Positions 1-7,576 are shown, numbered from the stretch's first letter. The stretch is DNA of 64,000 nt from Hymenobacter sp. UV11 (GCF_004684095.1 NZ_SRII01000002.1:124001-188000), one strand, 5' to 3'. The notes: generated by a model not told the origin, from the letters alone. Translations and numbers: made by a program.

Positions 1-781
1 ACGCCACGAACGGCGGCACCCACGGCCCGTAGTTTGCCCCGCTGAGCACGGCCGAAAAGATATCGACCACCGCCCCTAGGCCGTAGCCCTTGTGCGAGCC
101 GGTGGCCCCGCCCAATGGCTGCAGGGCCCCGCCGTTTTTCACGGCGTTGGCATCGGTGCTGGGCTGGCCGGCGGCATCCTGGGCCCAGCCTTCGGGGATG
201 GGTAGGTTTTTGCGCTGCGCGATTTCGAGCTTGCCGTTGGCGGCGGTAGTGGTAGCCATGTCGAGCACGAAATCGGGCTGTTCGCCGGCCGGCACGGCTA
301 CAGCTATCGGGTTGGTGCCCAATAGTCTATCGAGCGAGTAGGTAGGCGCCACCAGTGGCGAGGCGTTGGTCATAGCGATGCCAATCATCTCCTGGGCCAG
401 CGGCAGCATGGCGTGGTAGCCCGCAATGCCGAAGTGGTTGGAATTCTTGACCGATACCCAGCCGGTGCCCACCTGCGCGGCCTTCTGCATGGCCACGCGC
501 ATGGCCTTGGGGCCCACCACCAGGCCCAGGCCGCCGTCGCCATCCACCACGGCCGTGCTGGGCGTTTCGTAGGTGACGCCCACCCGCGGGCGGGCATTGA
601 TGCGGCCGGCCTCCCAGAGGCGCACGTAGCCGCTCAGCCGCGCCACCCCGTGCGAGTCTACCCCCCGCAAGTCGGCCGAAAGCAGGGTTTCGGTGGCCAG
701 GCGGGCATCGTCGGGTGGGCAGCCGATGGCCAGAAAAACCTGCTCGGCAAAGGTGAACAGCTGTTGGTAGGGGATAGTCAT
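1..781 (-). CDS. Ldh family NAD(P)-dependent oxidoreductase, 3' end beyond window
   Basis: The leftward frame is open from an ATG at 781 to the left edge, giving the first 260 residues of a protein that is usually about 350 long. It matches the malate/L-lactate/ureidoglycolate dehydrogenase (Ldh_2) family, which reduces or oxidises 2-hydroxy acids with NAD(P)H through a fold unrelated to classical lactate dehydrogenase. The family hallmark DLRGVDSHG, with the likely catalytic His at residue 44, is present, followed by the dinucleotide-binding middle part (VVDGDGGLG, then NSNHFGIAGYHA) and GTNPIAVAVP. There is no signal peptide, so it is cytoplasmic. The substrate cannot be told from sequence. 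It is divergent from the BlaI-type operon, across a spacer that holds an inverted repeat. Confidence 0.9.
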   Translation of the reverse strand, partial: MTIPYQQLFTFAEQVFLAIGCPPDDARLATETLLSADLRGVDSHGVARLSGYVRLWEAGRINARPRVGVTYETPSTAVVDGDGGLGLVVGPKAMRVAMQKAAQVGTGWVSVKNSNHFGIAGYHAMLPLAQEMIGIAMTNASPLVAPTYSLDRLLGTNPIAVAVPAGEQPDFVLDMATTTAANGKLEIAQRKNLPIPEGWAQDAAGQPSTDANAVKNGGALQPLGGATGSHKGYGLGAVVDIFSAVLSGANYGPWVPPFVA

Positions 782-828
782 GGTGCGGAAGGGGGGTAGC
801 AAGCGGCGTTTCGCACCACAAACCTACG

Positions 829-964
829 AGTAGCGCGAAGCTTCCGCTTCGTGTGCGCGCAAAGCGAGCCGCTTGCGTTGGCTAGGCAATGCCGATTGCT
901 TATCAGCTGGCGCGGCCCCGCCTGCTCGCTGCGCTCACGCACGAAGTGGAAACTTCGCGCTACT
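829..964. repeat. family B inverted-repeat element, copy 1
   Basis: Arms of about 41 bp (829-869 and 924-964) begin and end with AGTAGCGCGAAG and its complement. They pair with a handful of mismatches and enclose a spacer of about 54 bp. A second copy with the same ends and the same inner word GTGAGC...GCGAGC lies at 8763-8876. It fills most of the gap between the divergent Ldh gene and the BlaI operon. It contains no ORF of note. Confidence 0.75.
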
Positions 965-1022
965 ATTCTCCAGATGGTAAGTTTAAGCTAAATAATTATG
1001 CTGGTTGACAGGGGTTTATATA

Positions 1023-1067
1023 TTTTCAACGTAAAATTTAGTCATAAACTAAATTTTACGTTGAAAA
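1023..1067. promoter_or_regulatory. perfect palindromic operator upstream of blaI-like gene
   Basis: Two perfect 20-bp arms (1023-1042 and 1048-1067) flank a 5-nt centre, CATAA. The inner half-sites TTTAGT/ACTAAA lie in an AT-rich promoter-like region about 40 bp before the repressor start. BlaI/MecI repressors bind dyads in their own promoters, so this is the obvious autoregulatory operator. It has no T-tract at either end like a terminator. Confidence 0.75.
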
Positions 1068-1104
1068 AGTGCGTACTTCGTTTCATCAACTTATCAAGCC
1101 CGTT

Positions 1105-1518
1105 ATGCAACCGCCCTTTCCCGAACTCACCCGCGCCGAGGAGCAGCTAATGCAGCTGCTATGGCAGCGCGGCCCTAGCCTGGTTAAGGACCTGCGCGAG
1201 GCGCTGCCCGCACCGTTGCCGGCGCTTACTACGGTGTCCACCATCGTGCGCATTCTGGAGCAAAAAGGCTTCGTGGGCTACGAGCCGGTGGGGCGCGGCT
1301 ACCGCTACCACGCCCTGGTAGCGCAGGACGACTACCGGCGCTTTTCGCTGCGCAAGCTGCTGCGCGGCTACTTCGGTGGCTCATTTAGTCAGCTGGTTTC
1401 CTTCTTCGCCCAGGATGAAAACCTCGACGCCACCCAGCTTGATGCCCTGCTGCGCCAAGCGCAAGCCGATGAGCCTACCCCGGAAGGTGATTCGCCAGAT
1501 GAGCTAAGGAATAAGTAA
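1105..1518 (+). CDS. BlaI/MecI/CopY-type winged-helix repressor
   Basis: This 137-residue protein has the BlaI-family opening LTRAEEQLMQLLW followed by a winged helix (roughly residues 7-75, with TTVSTIVRILEQKGFV as recognition helix and wing lead-in) and a helical dimerisation tail. The start is set at the ATG at 1105. A GTG at 1069 would add 12 residues that overlap the operator edge. In this family the dimer represses its own operon and is cleaved or released when a membrane M56 protease partner is activated. That partner is encoded two genes downstream, and a perfect palindrome lies just upstream. The signal sensed is unknown; beta-lactam sensing is not implied, because no beta-lactamase gene is seen. 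Confidence 0.92.
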   Translation: MQPPFPELTRAEEQLMQLLWQRGPSLVKDLREALPAPLPALTTVSTIVRILEQKGFVGYEPVGRGYRYHALVAQDDYRRFSLRKLLRGYFGGSFSQLVSFFAQDENLDATQLDALLRQAQADEPTPEGDSPDELRNK

Positions 1519-1535
1519 ATCAGTTGCTTGCTACC

Positions 1536-1994
1536 ATGCGCCCGCTACTGCTCCTCTTTTGCTTCAGCGCCCTGGCAACGGCCTGCACGAGTGCCCGGCC
1601 CGCCGAGCACCTCGACCGCCAGGGTCAGCGGCAGGGCCGCACCCGCACTTATTACGACGACGCCCGCACGCAGCTATTCACCCAGGGCCGCTACCGGCAC
1701 GGCCGCCCAGTGGGCCGTTGGCGTTACTACGCGCAGGCCGGCGAGCTGCAGCGCCAGGAGCGCTACCGCCGCCGGGGCTTCAGCAACATTGCCTACTACT
1801 ACCCCAGCGGTCGGGTGGCCCGCCGCGGCCAAGCGCGCACCGTGGATGAGCCCAGGGGCGCGCACTTCTACTGGCTGGGCGAGTGGCGGTTCTACTCGCC
1901 AGCCGGCTCTCTCGACAGCGTGCAGGTGTATGATGTGGGCAAGCGCACGGCCACTAAGTACCTGACCGATAAACGTAAAATAGCTGATAAGTAG
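1536..1994 (+). CDS. small lipoprotein with MORN-like repeats
   Basis: This 152-residue protein starts with a hydrophobic leader ending in ALATAC, a likely lipobox, so it is probably membrane-anchored. The mature part is rich in Arg and Tyr and carries MORN-like units (GRYRHGRPVGRWRYY, ERYRRRGFSNIAYYYPSG, GEWRFYSPAGSL). Such units are common in Bacteroidota exported proteins related to toxin-antitoxin-like MORN families. It lies 17 bp after the repressor and about 50 bp before the M56 peptidase, so the three genes are probably one operon. Sitting between repressor and sensor protease it could be a substrate or accessory of the sensor, but that is inference. An upstream TTG at 1524 is possible but less likely. 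Confidence 0.7.
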   Translation: MRPLLLLFCFSALATACTSARPAEHLDRQGQRQGRTRTYYDDARTQLFTQGRYRHGRPVGRWRYYAQAGELQRQERYRRRGFSNIAYYYPSGRVARRGQARTVDEPRGAHFYWLGEWRFYSPAGSLDSVQVYDVGKRTATKYLTDKRKIADK

Positions 1995-2047
1995 CGCCGA
2001 GGCTGCGAGCAGCACATCCCATAAGCCAACCTAAAAAACAAACGTAG

Positions 2048-3391
2048 ATGAACGCATCCTCTCTCCTGACCTGGCTGGGCGGCACGCTGCCGCCGCTGGG
2101 CGCGCTGTGGCTGGTGTACCGGCTGGCGCTGCGCCGCGAGCGCTGCTTTAGCTACAACCGGGCACTGCTGCTGCTTGCTCCGCTGGTGGCCGCCGTGCTA
2201 CCGCTGCTGCCGCTGCCAGCCCTGCCCACCTGGCTGGTGAGCAGCGGCACGCCCAGCGCGGCCCTACCCCCCATACTCTTGCCAACGCTGACGGCCTCGG
2301 CGCCGGTCGCCGTCGCTGCTCCCGACTGGAGCTGGCTGGCCTGGGCCTACGCCGGGGGGGTAGGGCTGCTGTTGGGCCGGCTGGCTTGGCAGGGCTGGCG
2401 CCTGCACCGTGCTACCCGCCGCCTGCCCCGCGAGGCCCGGCCCGTCTACACGCTGGCCTACACCGGCGGGCAGCTGCCTACCAGCTCCTTCGGCCGCACC
2501 ATTTTTTGGGATGACACGGCCGACCTCACGCCCACCGAGGCTACCTCGGTACTCGCCCATGAGTTGGCCCACGTGCGCCAGGGCCACAGCGCCGACGTGC
2601 TCTGGCTCGAAATCTGGCGGGCGGTGCTCTGGCCCAATCCCTTTGCTCACCTATTGCTGCCGGCCCTGCGCCTCACCCACGAATTGCTGGCCGATGAGGC
2701 CGCGGCCCACGTGCCTACCCCCTCCGCCCCGGCCGAAGTTGCCACGCCCTACCCCGCCTTGCTGGCGCGGCTGGCTTTGCGTGGGGTAGTGGGAGTTAGC
2801 TATACTGCTTTGCTTCAGCCATTTACTTTTTCCTTCACCCTTACTCGCCTTGCTATGTTGCAAAATCAAAAACCCGTGCGCCGCTGGAAGCAGTGGCTCG
2901 TGCTGCCCGTGCTGGGCGGACTATTTCTAACCGCCTGCCAGTCGGCTAGCGACCAGCCTGCCCCGAATGCCAAGCAAGCGTCTACAAACGCGACCGATGA
3001 AATGGCCCCGCCGCCACCGCCGCCGCCAATTCTTACTACCCTGCCGCACGCCGAGGGTGATGAAGATGCCGCTAACCACATCTACACGTACGTTGAGCAA
3101 ATGCCGCATCTGCCCGGCACTAATGGCATGGGCGCCATCGTGAAGCAGATTCAGGACAACTTTGTGCGTCCCGCTGGGCCGTTCCAGGAAGGCCGAATAT
3201 TCGCCAGCTTCACGGTGAATGACCATGGCAGCGTGGGCGACGCTAAAATCGTGAAAGGCCTCAGTGTACCGTATGATAAAGCTGTAGTGGCTGCCATTCG
3301 GAAGCTGCCGCGCTTCGAGCCAGGTATGCAGAGCGGCAAGGCAGTAACCGTGAGCTTTACAGTGCCAATATTCTTTAAGATAGAGCCGTAA
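2048..3391 (+). CDS. M56 (BlaR1-type) membrane metallopeptidase with C-terminal TonB domain
   Basis: This 447-residue protein has N-terminal transmembrane helices (about residues 10-25, 38-65 and 95-112). A cytoplasmic zinc peptidase domain follows, with HELAH at 171-175 and the downstream HELLADE at 211-217 supplying the third ligand. A further transmembrane segment lies at about 283-297. The periplasmic part has a proline run and a TonB_C-like domain (about 360-447: GRIFASFTVNDHGSVGDAKIVKG...FEPGMQSGKAV). M56 proteases of this kind partner BlaI repressors, and the M56/TonB_C fusion is frequent in Bacteroidota. The TonB_C part may sense or contact an outer-membrane partner. The sequence LTACQS near 294-299 resembles a lipobox but lies after internal helices, so it is probably not processed. 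Confidence 0.9.
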   Translation: MNASSLLTWLGGTLPPLGALWLVYRLALRRERCFSYNRALLLLAPLVAAVLPLLPLPALPTWLVSSGTPSAALPPILLPTLTASAPVAVAAPDWSWLAWAYAGGVGLLLGRLAWQGWRLHRATRRLPREARPVYTLAYTGGQLPTSSFGRTIFWDDTADLTPTEATSVLAHELAHVRQGHSADVLWLEIWRAVLWPNPFAHLLLPALRLTHELLADEAAAHVPTPSAPAEVATPYPALLARLALRGVVGVSYTALLQPFTFSFTLTRLAMLQNQKPVRRWKQWLVLPVLGGLFLTACQSASDQPAPNAKQASTNATDEMAPPPPPPPILTTLPHAEGDEDAANHIYTYVEQMPHLPGTNGMGAIVKQIQDNFVRPAGPFQEGRIFASFTVNDHGSVGDAKIVKGLSVPYDKAVVAAIRKLPRFEPGMQSGKAVTVSFTVPIFFKIEP

Positions 3392-3407
3392 GCGGTTAGT
3401 AGAATTA

Positions 3408-3506
3408 AGAATCGTCTGTCATGCTGAGCTTGTCGAAGCATCTTGGCCGCCTCGTTGGATGAAGCGGCCAAGATGCTTCGACAAGCTCAGCATGACAGAC
3501 GATTCT
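3408..3506. repeat. family A palindromic repeat, copy 1
   Basis: Two perfect 43-bp arms (3408-3450 and 3464-3506) surround a 13-nt loop containing CGTTGGATG. The core is GTCATGCTGAGCTTGTCGAA and continues to GCATCT. It lies between the convergent M56 and transglutaminase genes. Three related copies are at 29395-29473, 39103-39201 and 62287-62395. It can fold into a very stable hairpin in either transcript. Confidence 0.9.
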
Positions 3507-3521
3507 TTGCAGTTACCGCAG

Positions 3522-4499
3522 CTACTGCTGCTGCTGCTGCTGTTGTTGCTGCTCCCAGTCGAGGTACTTGCGGTAGGAGTTGACAGGCTTGGTAGGGGTA
3601 GGGGCCTGCTGCACGTAGGTGGGCTGGTCAGACGGCTCATTGCCCGGAATCGGTTTGCCGTTTTCGATGTGCACCGATACCTCCAGGGTGTGTGCGCCGG
3701 TACCTTTGTAGGTGCCTTTCACGGGCGTGCAGTCGGCAAAATTGCGGCCGATGGCCATGCGCACGTGCCCGTCGTTCACGATGCAGTTGTTGGTGGGGTC
3801 GAGGCCCAGCCATCCATAGAACGGGATGTAGACCTCGACCCAGGCGTGGGTGGCGCCCGCCCCGCGCACGCCCTCCTCGCGGGGGCACACGTAGCCGCTC
3901 ACGTAGCGGGCGGGCAGGCCGTTGAGGCGCAGCAGGTGCAGCAGCAGGTGCGCAAAGTCTTGGCACACGCCGGCCCGCAGCCGCCAGATGTCCTTCACCG
4001 GCGTTTCTACGCTCGTTACGCCCTGCTGGTACTGCATGGTATCGTGCACGTACTCCGACAGTTCGAGCGCCTGTTTCAAAGGCTTGGCCCCGTGCGTGAC
4101 GATGCCGCCCAGCGCCTCGCGCAGCTCGGCTTCAATCTCACAGTGCGGCGCGCGCAAAAAGTCCATGAAGGCCACGTCGTCGCGCAGCCCGGCCAGGTTT
4201 TGCCATTGCGCCTCGGCGGTTTCCTCGTCCATCGGAAACTGGATGGCGTGGGTTTCCACCTCCGCCAGCGAGTCGATAACCAGCTCAGTGTGCGGCGGAA
4301 GAATCGAAAACACGCCCACCTGATTGCCAAAGTAATCGGTAAACAAAGCCACTTCCGGGTGCTGCGTAATGGTGACGGCGTGGCTGCGCACGGTCAGCCG
4401 CTCATCGGGCAGCGGATATATCATCAGCTGGTTGGCGCAGTCGATAACCGGCGCGGCGTACACGTAGCGGGTGCGGTGCTGAATTTTATAGGAAGACAT
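3522..4499 (-). CDS. transglutaminase-like protein with poly-Gln tail
   Basis: This 325-residue protein has a bacterial transglutaminase N-terminal domain (from YKIQHRTRYVYAAPV) and a transglutaminase/protease-like core. The catalytic triad is visible as Cys179 in RAGVCQDFAH, His218 in GATHAWVEV and Asp234 in LDPTN. No signal peptide is seen. The chain ends in nine consecutive Gln encoded by a CAG/CAA tract (3525-3551). The start at 4499 was chosen because a further upstream start would run through the repeat-filled spacer. It is the last gene of the ATP-grasp / alpha-E / transglutaminase cluster, a combination known across bacteria and predicted to build or remove peptide tags. The substrate is unknown. 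Confidence 0.93.
   Translation of the reverse strand: MSSYKIQHRTRYVYAAPVIDCANQLMIYPLPDERLTVRSHAVTITQHPEVALFTDYFGNQVGVFSILPPHTELVIDSLAEVETHAIQFPMDEETAEAQWQNLAGLRDDVAFMDFLRAPHCEIEAELREALGGIVTHGAKPLKQALELSEYVHDTMQYQQGVTSVETPVKDIWRLRAGVCQDFAHLLLHLLRLNGLPARYVSGYVCPREEGVRGAGATHAWVEVYIPFYGWLGLDPTNNCIVNDGHVRMAIGRNFADCTPVKGTYKGTGAHTLEVSVHIENGKPIPGNEPSDQPTYVQQAPTPTKPVNSYRKYLDWEQQQQQQQQQ
3525..3551 (-). repeat. CAG/CAA triplet tract encoding Gln9
   Basis: Nine in-frame Gln codons (seven CAG, two CAA) immediately precede the stop codon of the transglutaminase gene. Gain or loss of whole triplets would alter only the tail length. Confidence 0.85.
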
Positions 4500-4503
4500 T
4501 TTT

Positions 4504-4596
4504 GCAATGAACAGTGAGCAATGAACAGTGAGCAATGAACGGGTAGGAAGCAAGTAGCTAGCGTGCCAATTGCTCCCTGTTCATTGCTCCTTGTTA
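4504..4596. repeat. family C word-repeat spacer, inverted pair
   Basis: The left arm is a tandem of the word CAATGAACAGTGAG (4504-4540). The right arm (about 4567-4596) is its inverted counterpart, TTGCTCCCTGTTCATTGCTC. The centre is about 26 bp. It occupies the whole gap between the alpha-E and transglutaminase genes, and the alpha-E stop codon lies in its edge. Confidence 0.75.
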
Positions 4597-5517
4597 ACTG
4601 AAATAAGAGGTGCTGAGGGCTCCTGTGATGGCCAGCAGCTCACTGCGCACCTGGGTCAGAAACTCTTCTAGGCCGCTGGTTTGCTTGGCGCGCAAGGTGC
4701 TGTAGGCCACCGTAGTGCGGGCTTTGCCGATGAGGAAGCGCAGCTGCTCGTAGCTCTCGGGCCGGCTTTTGTCTTGGAGGCGCTCGCAGTAGGTTTGCAG
4801 CTGGCCCAGGCTATAGAGCAGCGAGTGCGGAAAATAGAGACTGTAAAGTACCAGCTCCAGCACGTTACCGGCCTCAAAATCACCCTGGTAGGTCTTTACG
4901 TACAGCTCGTAGCCCAGCAGGCTATACAGCAGGTAGCGCAGCTCGTGGTTGCTGGTGCCCGCCTCGGCCTCAAACAGGTGCTGGTTGAGGCGCAGCAAAT
5001 CCACCGTTTGCAGGGCGCGCTCCAGAAACTTGCCCAGCCGCAGGAAGATGTAGCCTTCGTCGCGCGGCATGGTGTTTTCCACTGTTCCTACGTACAATAC
5101 GCTCTGCTGCAATAGGTTGTCCATACCCGATACGGGGTCTTCGCCCAACGTCTGGTGGGCCAGCGCATCGTGGCGGATGAGGTGGTAGTAATCGTTCAGG
5201 CTCTGCCACACTTCCTTGGTGATGTGGTCCTGCACGGCGCGGGCATTCTCGCGGCCCTGCACAATGTTGCGGTACACCGAGGCCGCATTGTCGCGGTCGA
5301 ACAGCAGGTGGTAGAGCACCTGCGGCGTGTGCGGCGCGCGCTTCACCACCTCCTTCTCACTGAGGTCGCCGTAGGTGTAGAGCAGTGGTTGCCAGCCCCA
5401 GTAATTGGGCTCATCCTGCGAGGCAATATATTGAATACGAATAACCTGCAGCATGGTCTGGGTGCGCTCCATGTAGCGGGCCAGCCAGTAGATAGTATCA
5501 GCAACGCGGCTTAACAT
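4594..5517 (-). CDS. alpha-E domain protein (DUF403)
   Basis: This 307-residue all-helical protein opens with MLSRVADTIYWLARYMERT, the hallmark start of the alpha-E family. RENARAVQDHIT follows in the middle, and the length is typical. The biochemical role of alpha-E proteins is not established. They are almost always encoded with a circularly permuted ATP-grasp protein and a transglutaminase-like peptidase, as here, and are thought to act with them in a peptide-ligation or protein-modification pathway. It is cytoplasmic, with no signal or membrane segment. In the usual layout it would directly follow the ATP-grasp gene; here a four-helix-bundle gene sits between them. Confidence 0.95.
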   Translation of the reverse strand: MLSRVADTIYWLARYMERTQTMLQVIRIQYIASQDEPNYWGWQPLLYTYGDLSEKEVVKRAPHTPQVLYHLLFDRDNAASVYRNIVQGRENARAVQDHITKEVWQSLNDYYHLIRHDALAHQTLGEDPVSGMDNLLQQSVLYVGTVENTMPRDEGYIFLRLGKFLERALQTVDLLRLNQHLFEAEAGTSNHELRYLLYSLLGYELYVKTYQGDFEAGNVLELVLYSLYFPHSLLYSLGQLQTYCERLQDKSRPESYEQLRFLIGKARTTVAYSTLRAKQTSGLEEFLTQVRSELLAITGALSTSYFS

Positions 5518-5520
5518 TTT

Positions 5521-6002
5521 TCAATTATCAGTTATCAATCATCACTTATCATCCTTCTCTTCGGAAGAAATATCTTCGGAAGCCTTTGAGAATGCAGCAG
5601 CTGATTTTAGGTTGCGCGTAGTGCGTAAAATAGCGTAAAGAAGCTTTCCTAGCTCATCAGCATCGGCGAATAAGCTATTGAAGGCAGCTGTAGAAATATA
5701 GGTGGTGTCGTGAAGGAGATTTAGCCAATACTTTGTCTCTAAACACTCCTTATAGGCAATCGAAATTTTTGCAGAGAAATCAGCCTCAGAAATAGCACCA
5801 TTTGCTTCCGTAACATTGGCCCCAATACTTGTGCCGCAGCGTAGTAATTGCTTGGAAAGCACATACTCATGCTGCTCTTGTGAAATATGTTGATACGCTT
5901 TCACCACGCGCACTGCAAAAGCGTAGGCTTTAGTATATAAAACGTTAGTCCTTGCACCCAGCATGCAGGTTTGATAATTGATGAATGATAACTGATAATT
6001 GA
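5521..6002. repeat. inverted repeats flanking the four-helix-bundle gene
   Basis: The 31-bp sequences at 5521-5551 and 5972-6002 are inverted copies of each other with 29 of 31 matches (core TCAATTATCAGTTATCAATC). They are built of the short word TTATCA/TGATAA. The left copy begins 4 bp from the alpha-E start and the right copy ends 1 bp before the ATP-grasp stop. The enclosed gene therefore fills the intercistronic gap exactly. No transposase is present and no target duplication is obvious. Confidence 0.8.
5542..5964 (-). CDS. four-helix-bundle protein of the 23S rRNA intervening-sequence family
   Basis: This protein of about 140 residues has the family signature: an N-terminal helix with YTKAYAFAVRVVKAY, then YVLSKQLLRCGTSIGANVTEANGA, then FSAKISIAYKECLETKYWLNLL. 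The family was first found inside 23S rRNA intervening sequences. It is more often free-standing, forms four-helix bundles and is related to the Avd accessory proteins of diversity-generating retroelements. Its function is unknown. The gene is visibly more AT-rich than its neighbours, interrupts an otherwise tight ATP-grasp/alpha-E pair and is bracketed by near-perfect 31-bp inverted repeats, so it looks inserted. The start at 5964 avoids reading through the right repeat; an upstream in-frame start at 6021 exists. Confidence 0.9.
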   Translation of the reverse strand: MLGARTNVLYTKAYAFAVRVVKAYQHISQEQHEYVLSKQLLRCGTSIGANVTEANGAISEADFSAKISIAYKECLETKYWLNLLHDTTYISTAAFNSLFADADELGKLLYAILRTTRNLKSAAAFSKASEDISSEEKDDK

Positions 6003-7448
6003 CTAAGCGCCCAACACCCACGTATCCTTACTACCCCCCCCTTGCGACGAATTCACAATCAAGGAGCCTTCGCGCAGGGCCACCCGCGTGAGGCCGCCCG
6101 GCACGATGTCGATGCCGTCGGGGCCGCACAGCGCGAAGGGCCGCAGGTCGATGCGCCGGGGCTGGAGCTTGCCGTCGATGTAGCAGGGGGTAGAAGAGAG
6201 GCTGATGATAGGCTGCGCGATGAAGCTGCGCGGGTCAGCCGTGATGGCGGTGCGGAAGTCGGCCATTTCCTGCTCGGTGGCGGCGCTGCCGATGAGCATG
6301 CCGTAGCCACCGCTCTCGTTGGTACGCTTGATGACCATCTTCTCCATCTGGCTGAACACCAGCTCGCGGTGCTCGGCATTGCCGAGCTGGTAGGTGGGCA
6401 CGTTCTTCAGAATCGGCTCCTCGTTGAGGTAGTAGCGAATCATGTCGGGCACGTAGCAGTACACGGCTTTGTCGTCGGCCACGCCGTTGCCCATGGCGTT
6501 GGCGATGGCCACGTTGCCCTTGCGGTAGGCCCAGTACAGGCCCGGCACGCCCAGCGCGCTATCGGGACGAAAGGCCAGCGGGTCCAGAAACTCGTCATCG
6601 ACGCGCCGGTAAATGACGTCCACCTTTTGCAGCCCGCGCGTGGTTTTCATAAACACGAAGTGGTTGTGCACCACCAGGTCGCGGCCCTCTACCAGCTCAA
6701 TGCCCATGAGCCGGGCCAGCGTGCTGTGCTCGAAGTAAGCCGAGTTGTAGATGCCCGGCGACAGTAGCACCACCGTGGGGTCGGCGGTTTGGCGGTCGGC
6801 CAGGGCCAGCAGGTTGCGATACAGCAAATCGGGGTAGTCCTTCACCGGCAGCACGTTGCTCTTGGGCAGCAGGTCGGGGAAGATGCGGTAGGTAATGCTC
6901 CGGTTTTCCAGCATATACGACACGCCGGAGGGCGTGCGCAGGTTGTCTTCGAGCACATAAAACTCGCCGTCGTGGTCCCGAATCAGGTCCACGCCCGCAA
7001 TGTGCGTGTACACGTCGTGGGGCACGTCCACGTTCATCATCTCGCGCAAAAACTGCGGACACGAGTACACCAGCGCCGCCGGCACTACCCCATCCTTGAG
7101 GATAAACTGCTGGTGGTAAATGTCTTTGAGGAAGATATTGAGCGCCTTTAGCCGCTGCTTGATGCCCGCCTCCACGCGCAGCCATTCCGCATTGGAGATG
7201 ATGCGCGGGATAATATCAAACGGAAAAATCTTCTCAATGCCTTCGCCGCTGCTATATACAGTAAACGTAATGCCCTGGCTCATAAAGAGCTTTTTGGCCA
7301 GCTCGTCCTTGCGGGTCATTTCGGCGCCGGCCAGGTTTTCGATGGCCGTCACGAAATGCTGGTACTCGGCCCGCACGCCCTCGGCCCGAAACATCTCGTC
7401 CCACACCTGGGGTTGGTTCTGATAGGAAGTAAGCAGCGAATTTGGCAT
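6003..7448 (-). CDS. circularly permuted type 2 ATP-grasp protein
   Basis: This 481-residue protein contains the DUF404/DUF407 (circularly permuted ATP-grasp type 2) landmarks. These are the N-terminal MSQGITFTVYSSGEGIEKIFPFD region, HIAGVDLIRD, YVLEDNLRTPSGVSYMLENR, the middle VVLLSPGIYNSAYFEH, VIKRTNESGGYGM and the C-terminal EGSLIVNSSQGGGSKDTW. ATP-grasp enzymes form amide bonds through acyl-phosphate intermediates. This branch is predicted to ligate amino acids or peptides onto a protein or metabolite. It is first in a leftward cluster with the alpha-E and transglutaminase genes. The divergent gene is a zinc metallopeptidase. The substrate is unknown. Confidence 0.95.
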   Translation of the reverse strand: MPNSLLTSYQNQPQVWDEMFRAEGVRAEYQHFVTAIENLAGAEMTRKDELAKKLFMSQGITFTVYSSGEGIEKIFPFDIIPRIISNAEWLRVEAGIKQRLKALNIFLKDIYHQQFILKDGVVPAALVYSCPQFLREMMNVDVPHDVYTHIAGVDLIRDHDGEFYVLEDNLRTPSGVSYMLENRSITYRIFPDLLPKSNVLPVKDYPDLLYRNLLALADRQTADPTVVLLSPGIYNSAYFEHSTLARLMGIELVEGRDLVVHNHFVFMKTTRGLQKVDVIYRRVDDEFLDPLAFRPDSALGVPGLYWAYRKGNVAIANAMGNGVADDKAVYCYVPDMIRYYLNEEPILKNVPTYQLGNAEHRELVFSQMEKMVIKRTNESGGYGMLIGSAATEQEMADFRTAITADPRSFIAQPIISLSSTPCYIDGKLQPRRIDLRPFALCGPDGIDIVPGGLTRVALREGSLIVNSSQGGGSKDTWVLGA

Positions 7449-7576
7449 AGAAAAGGCGTGCTTATGTGAAGAAGGGGGTAGGCTTTGTAAAAAGAGTGTT
7501 CAGGTAAGATTTGGGCTAAATAAACAACTAAAAAAACTAAACTACCTACATTTTTTATAAAACACCCTTCAGCTTC
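7449..7576. promoter_or_regulatory. AT-rich divergent promoter region
   Basis: This 128-bp AT-rich gap lies between the leftward ATP-grasp operon and the rightward metallopeptidase gene and must hold both promoters. I do not see a perfect TAnnTTTG box in it, so individual promoters cannot be placed. Confidence 0.45.

Larger units (their letters stand above)
782..1104. other. intergenic region between divergent genes
   Basis: This 323-bp gap contains a GGGGGGTAG word close to 790, the family B inverted repeat (829-964), an AT-rich stretch from about 965 and the perfect palindromic operator at 1023-1067. No small gene is apparent. Confidence 0.6.

Noticed and set aside
327..821. 164-residue leftward frame near the left edge
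   Set aside because: It is out of frame with the clear Ldh-family reading of the same DNA, and its Gly/Arg/His composition is typical of a shadow.
3408..3506. Family A repeats as a CRISPR array
   Set aside because: Copies are single, tens of kb apart and palindromic along their whole length, with no regular spacers.
3459..4517. 352-residue frame antisense to the transglutaminase gene
   Set aside because: It begins inside a family A repeat and lies opposite a gene with an intact catalytic triad.
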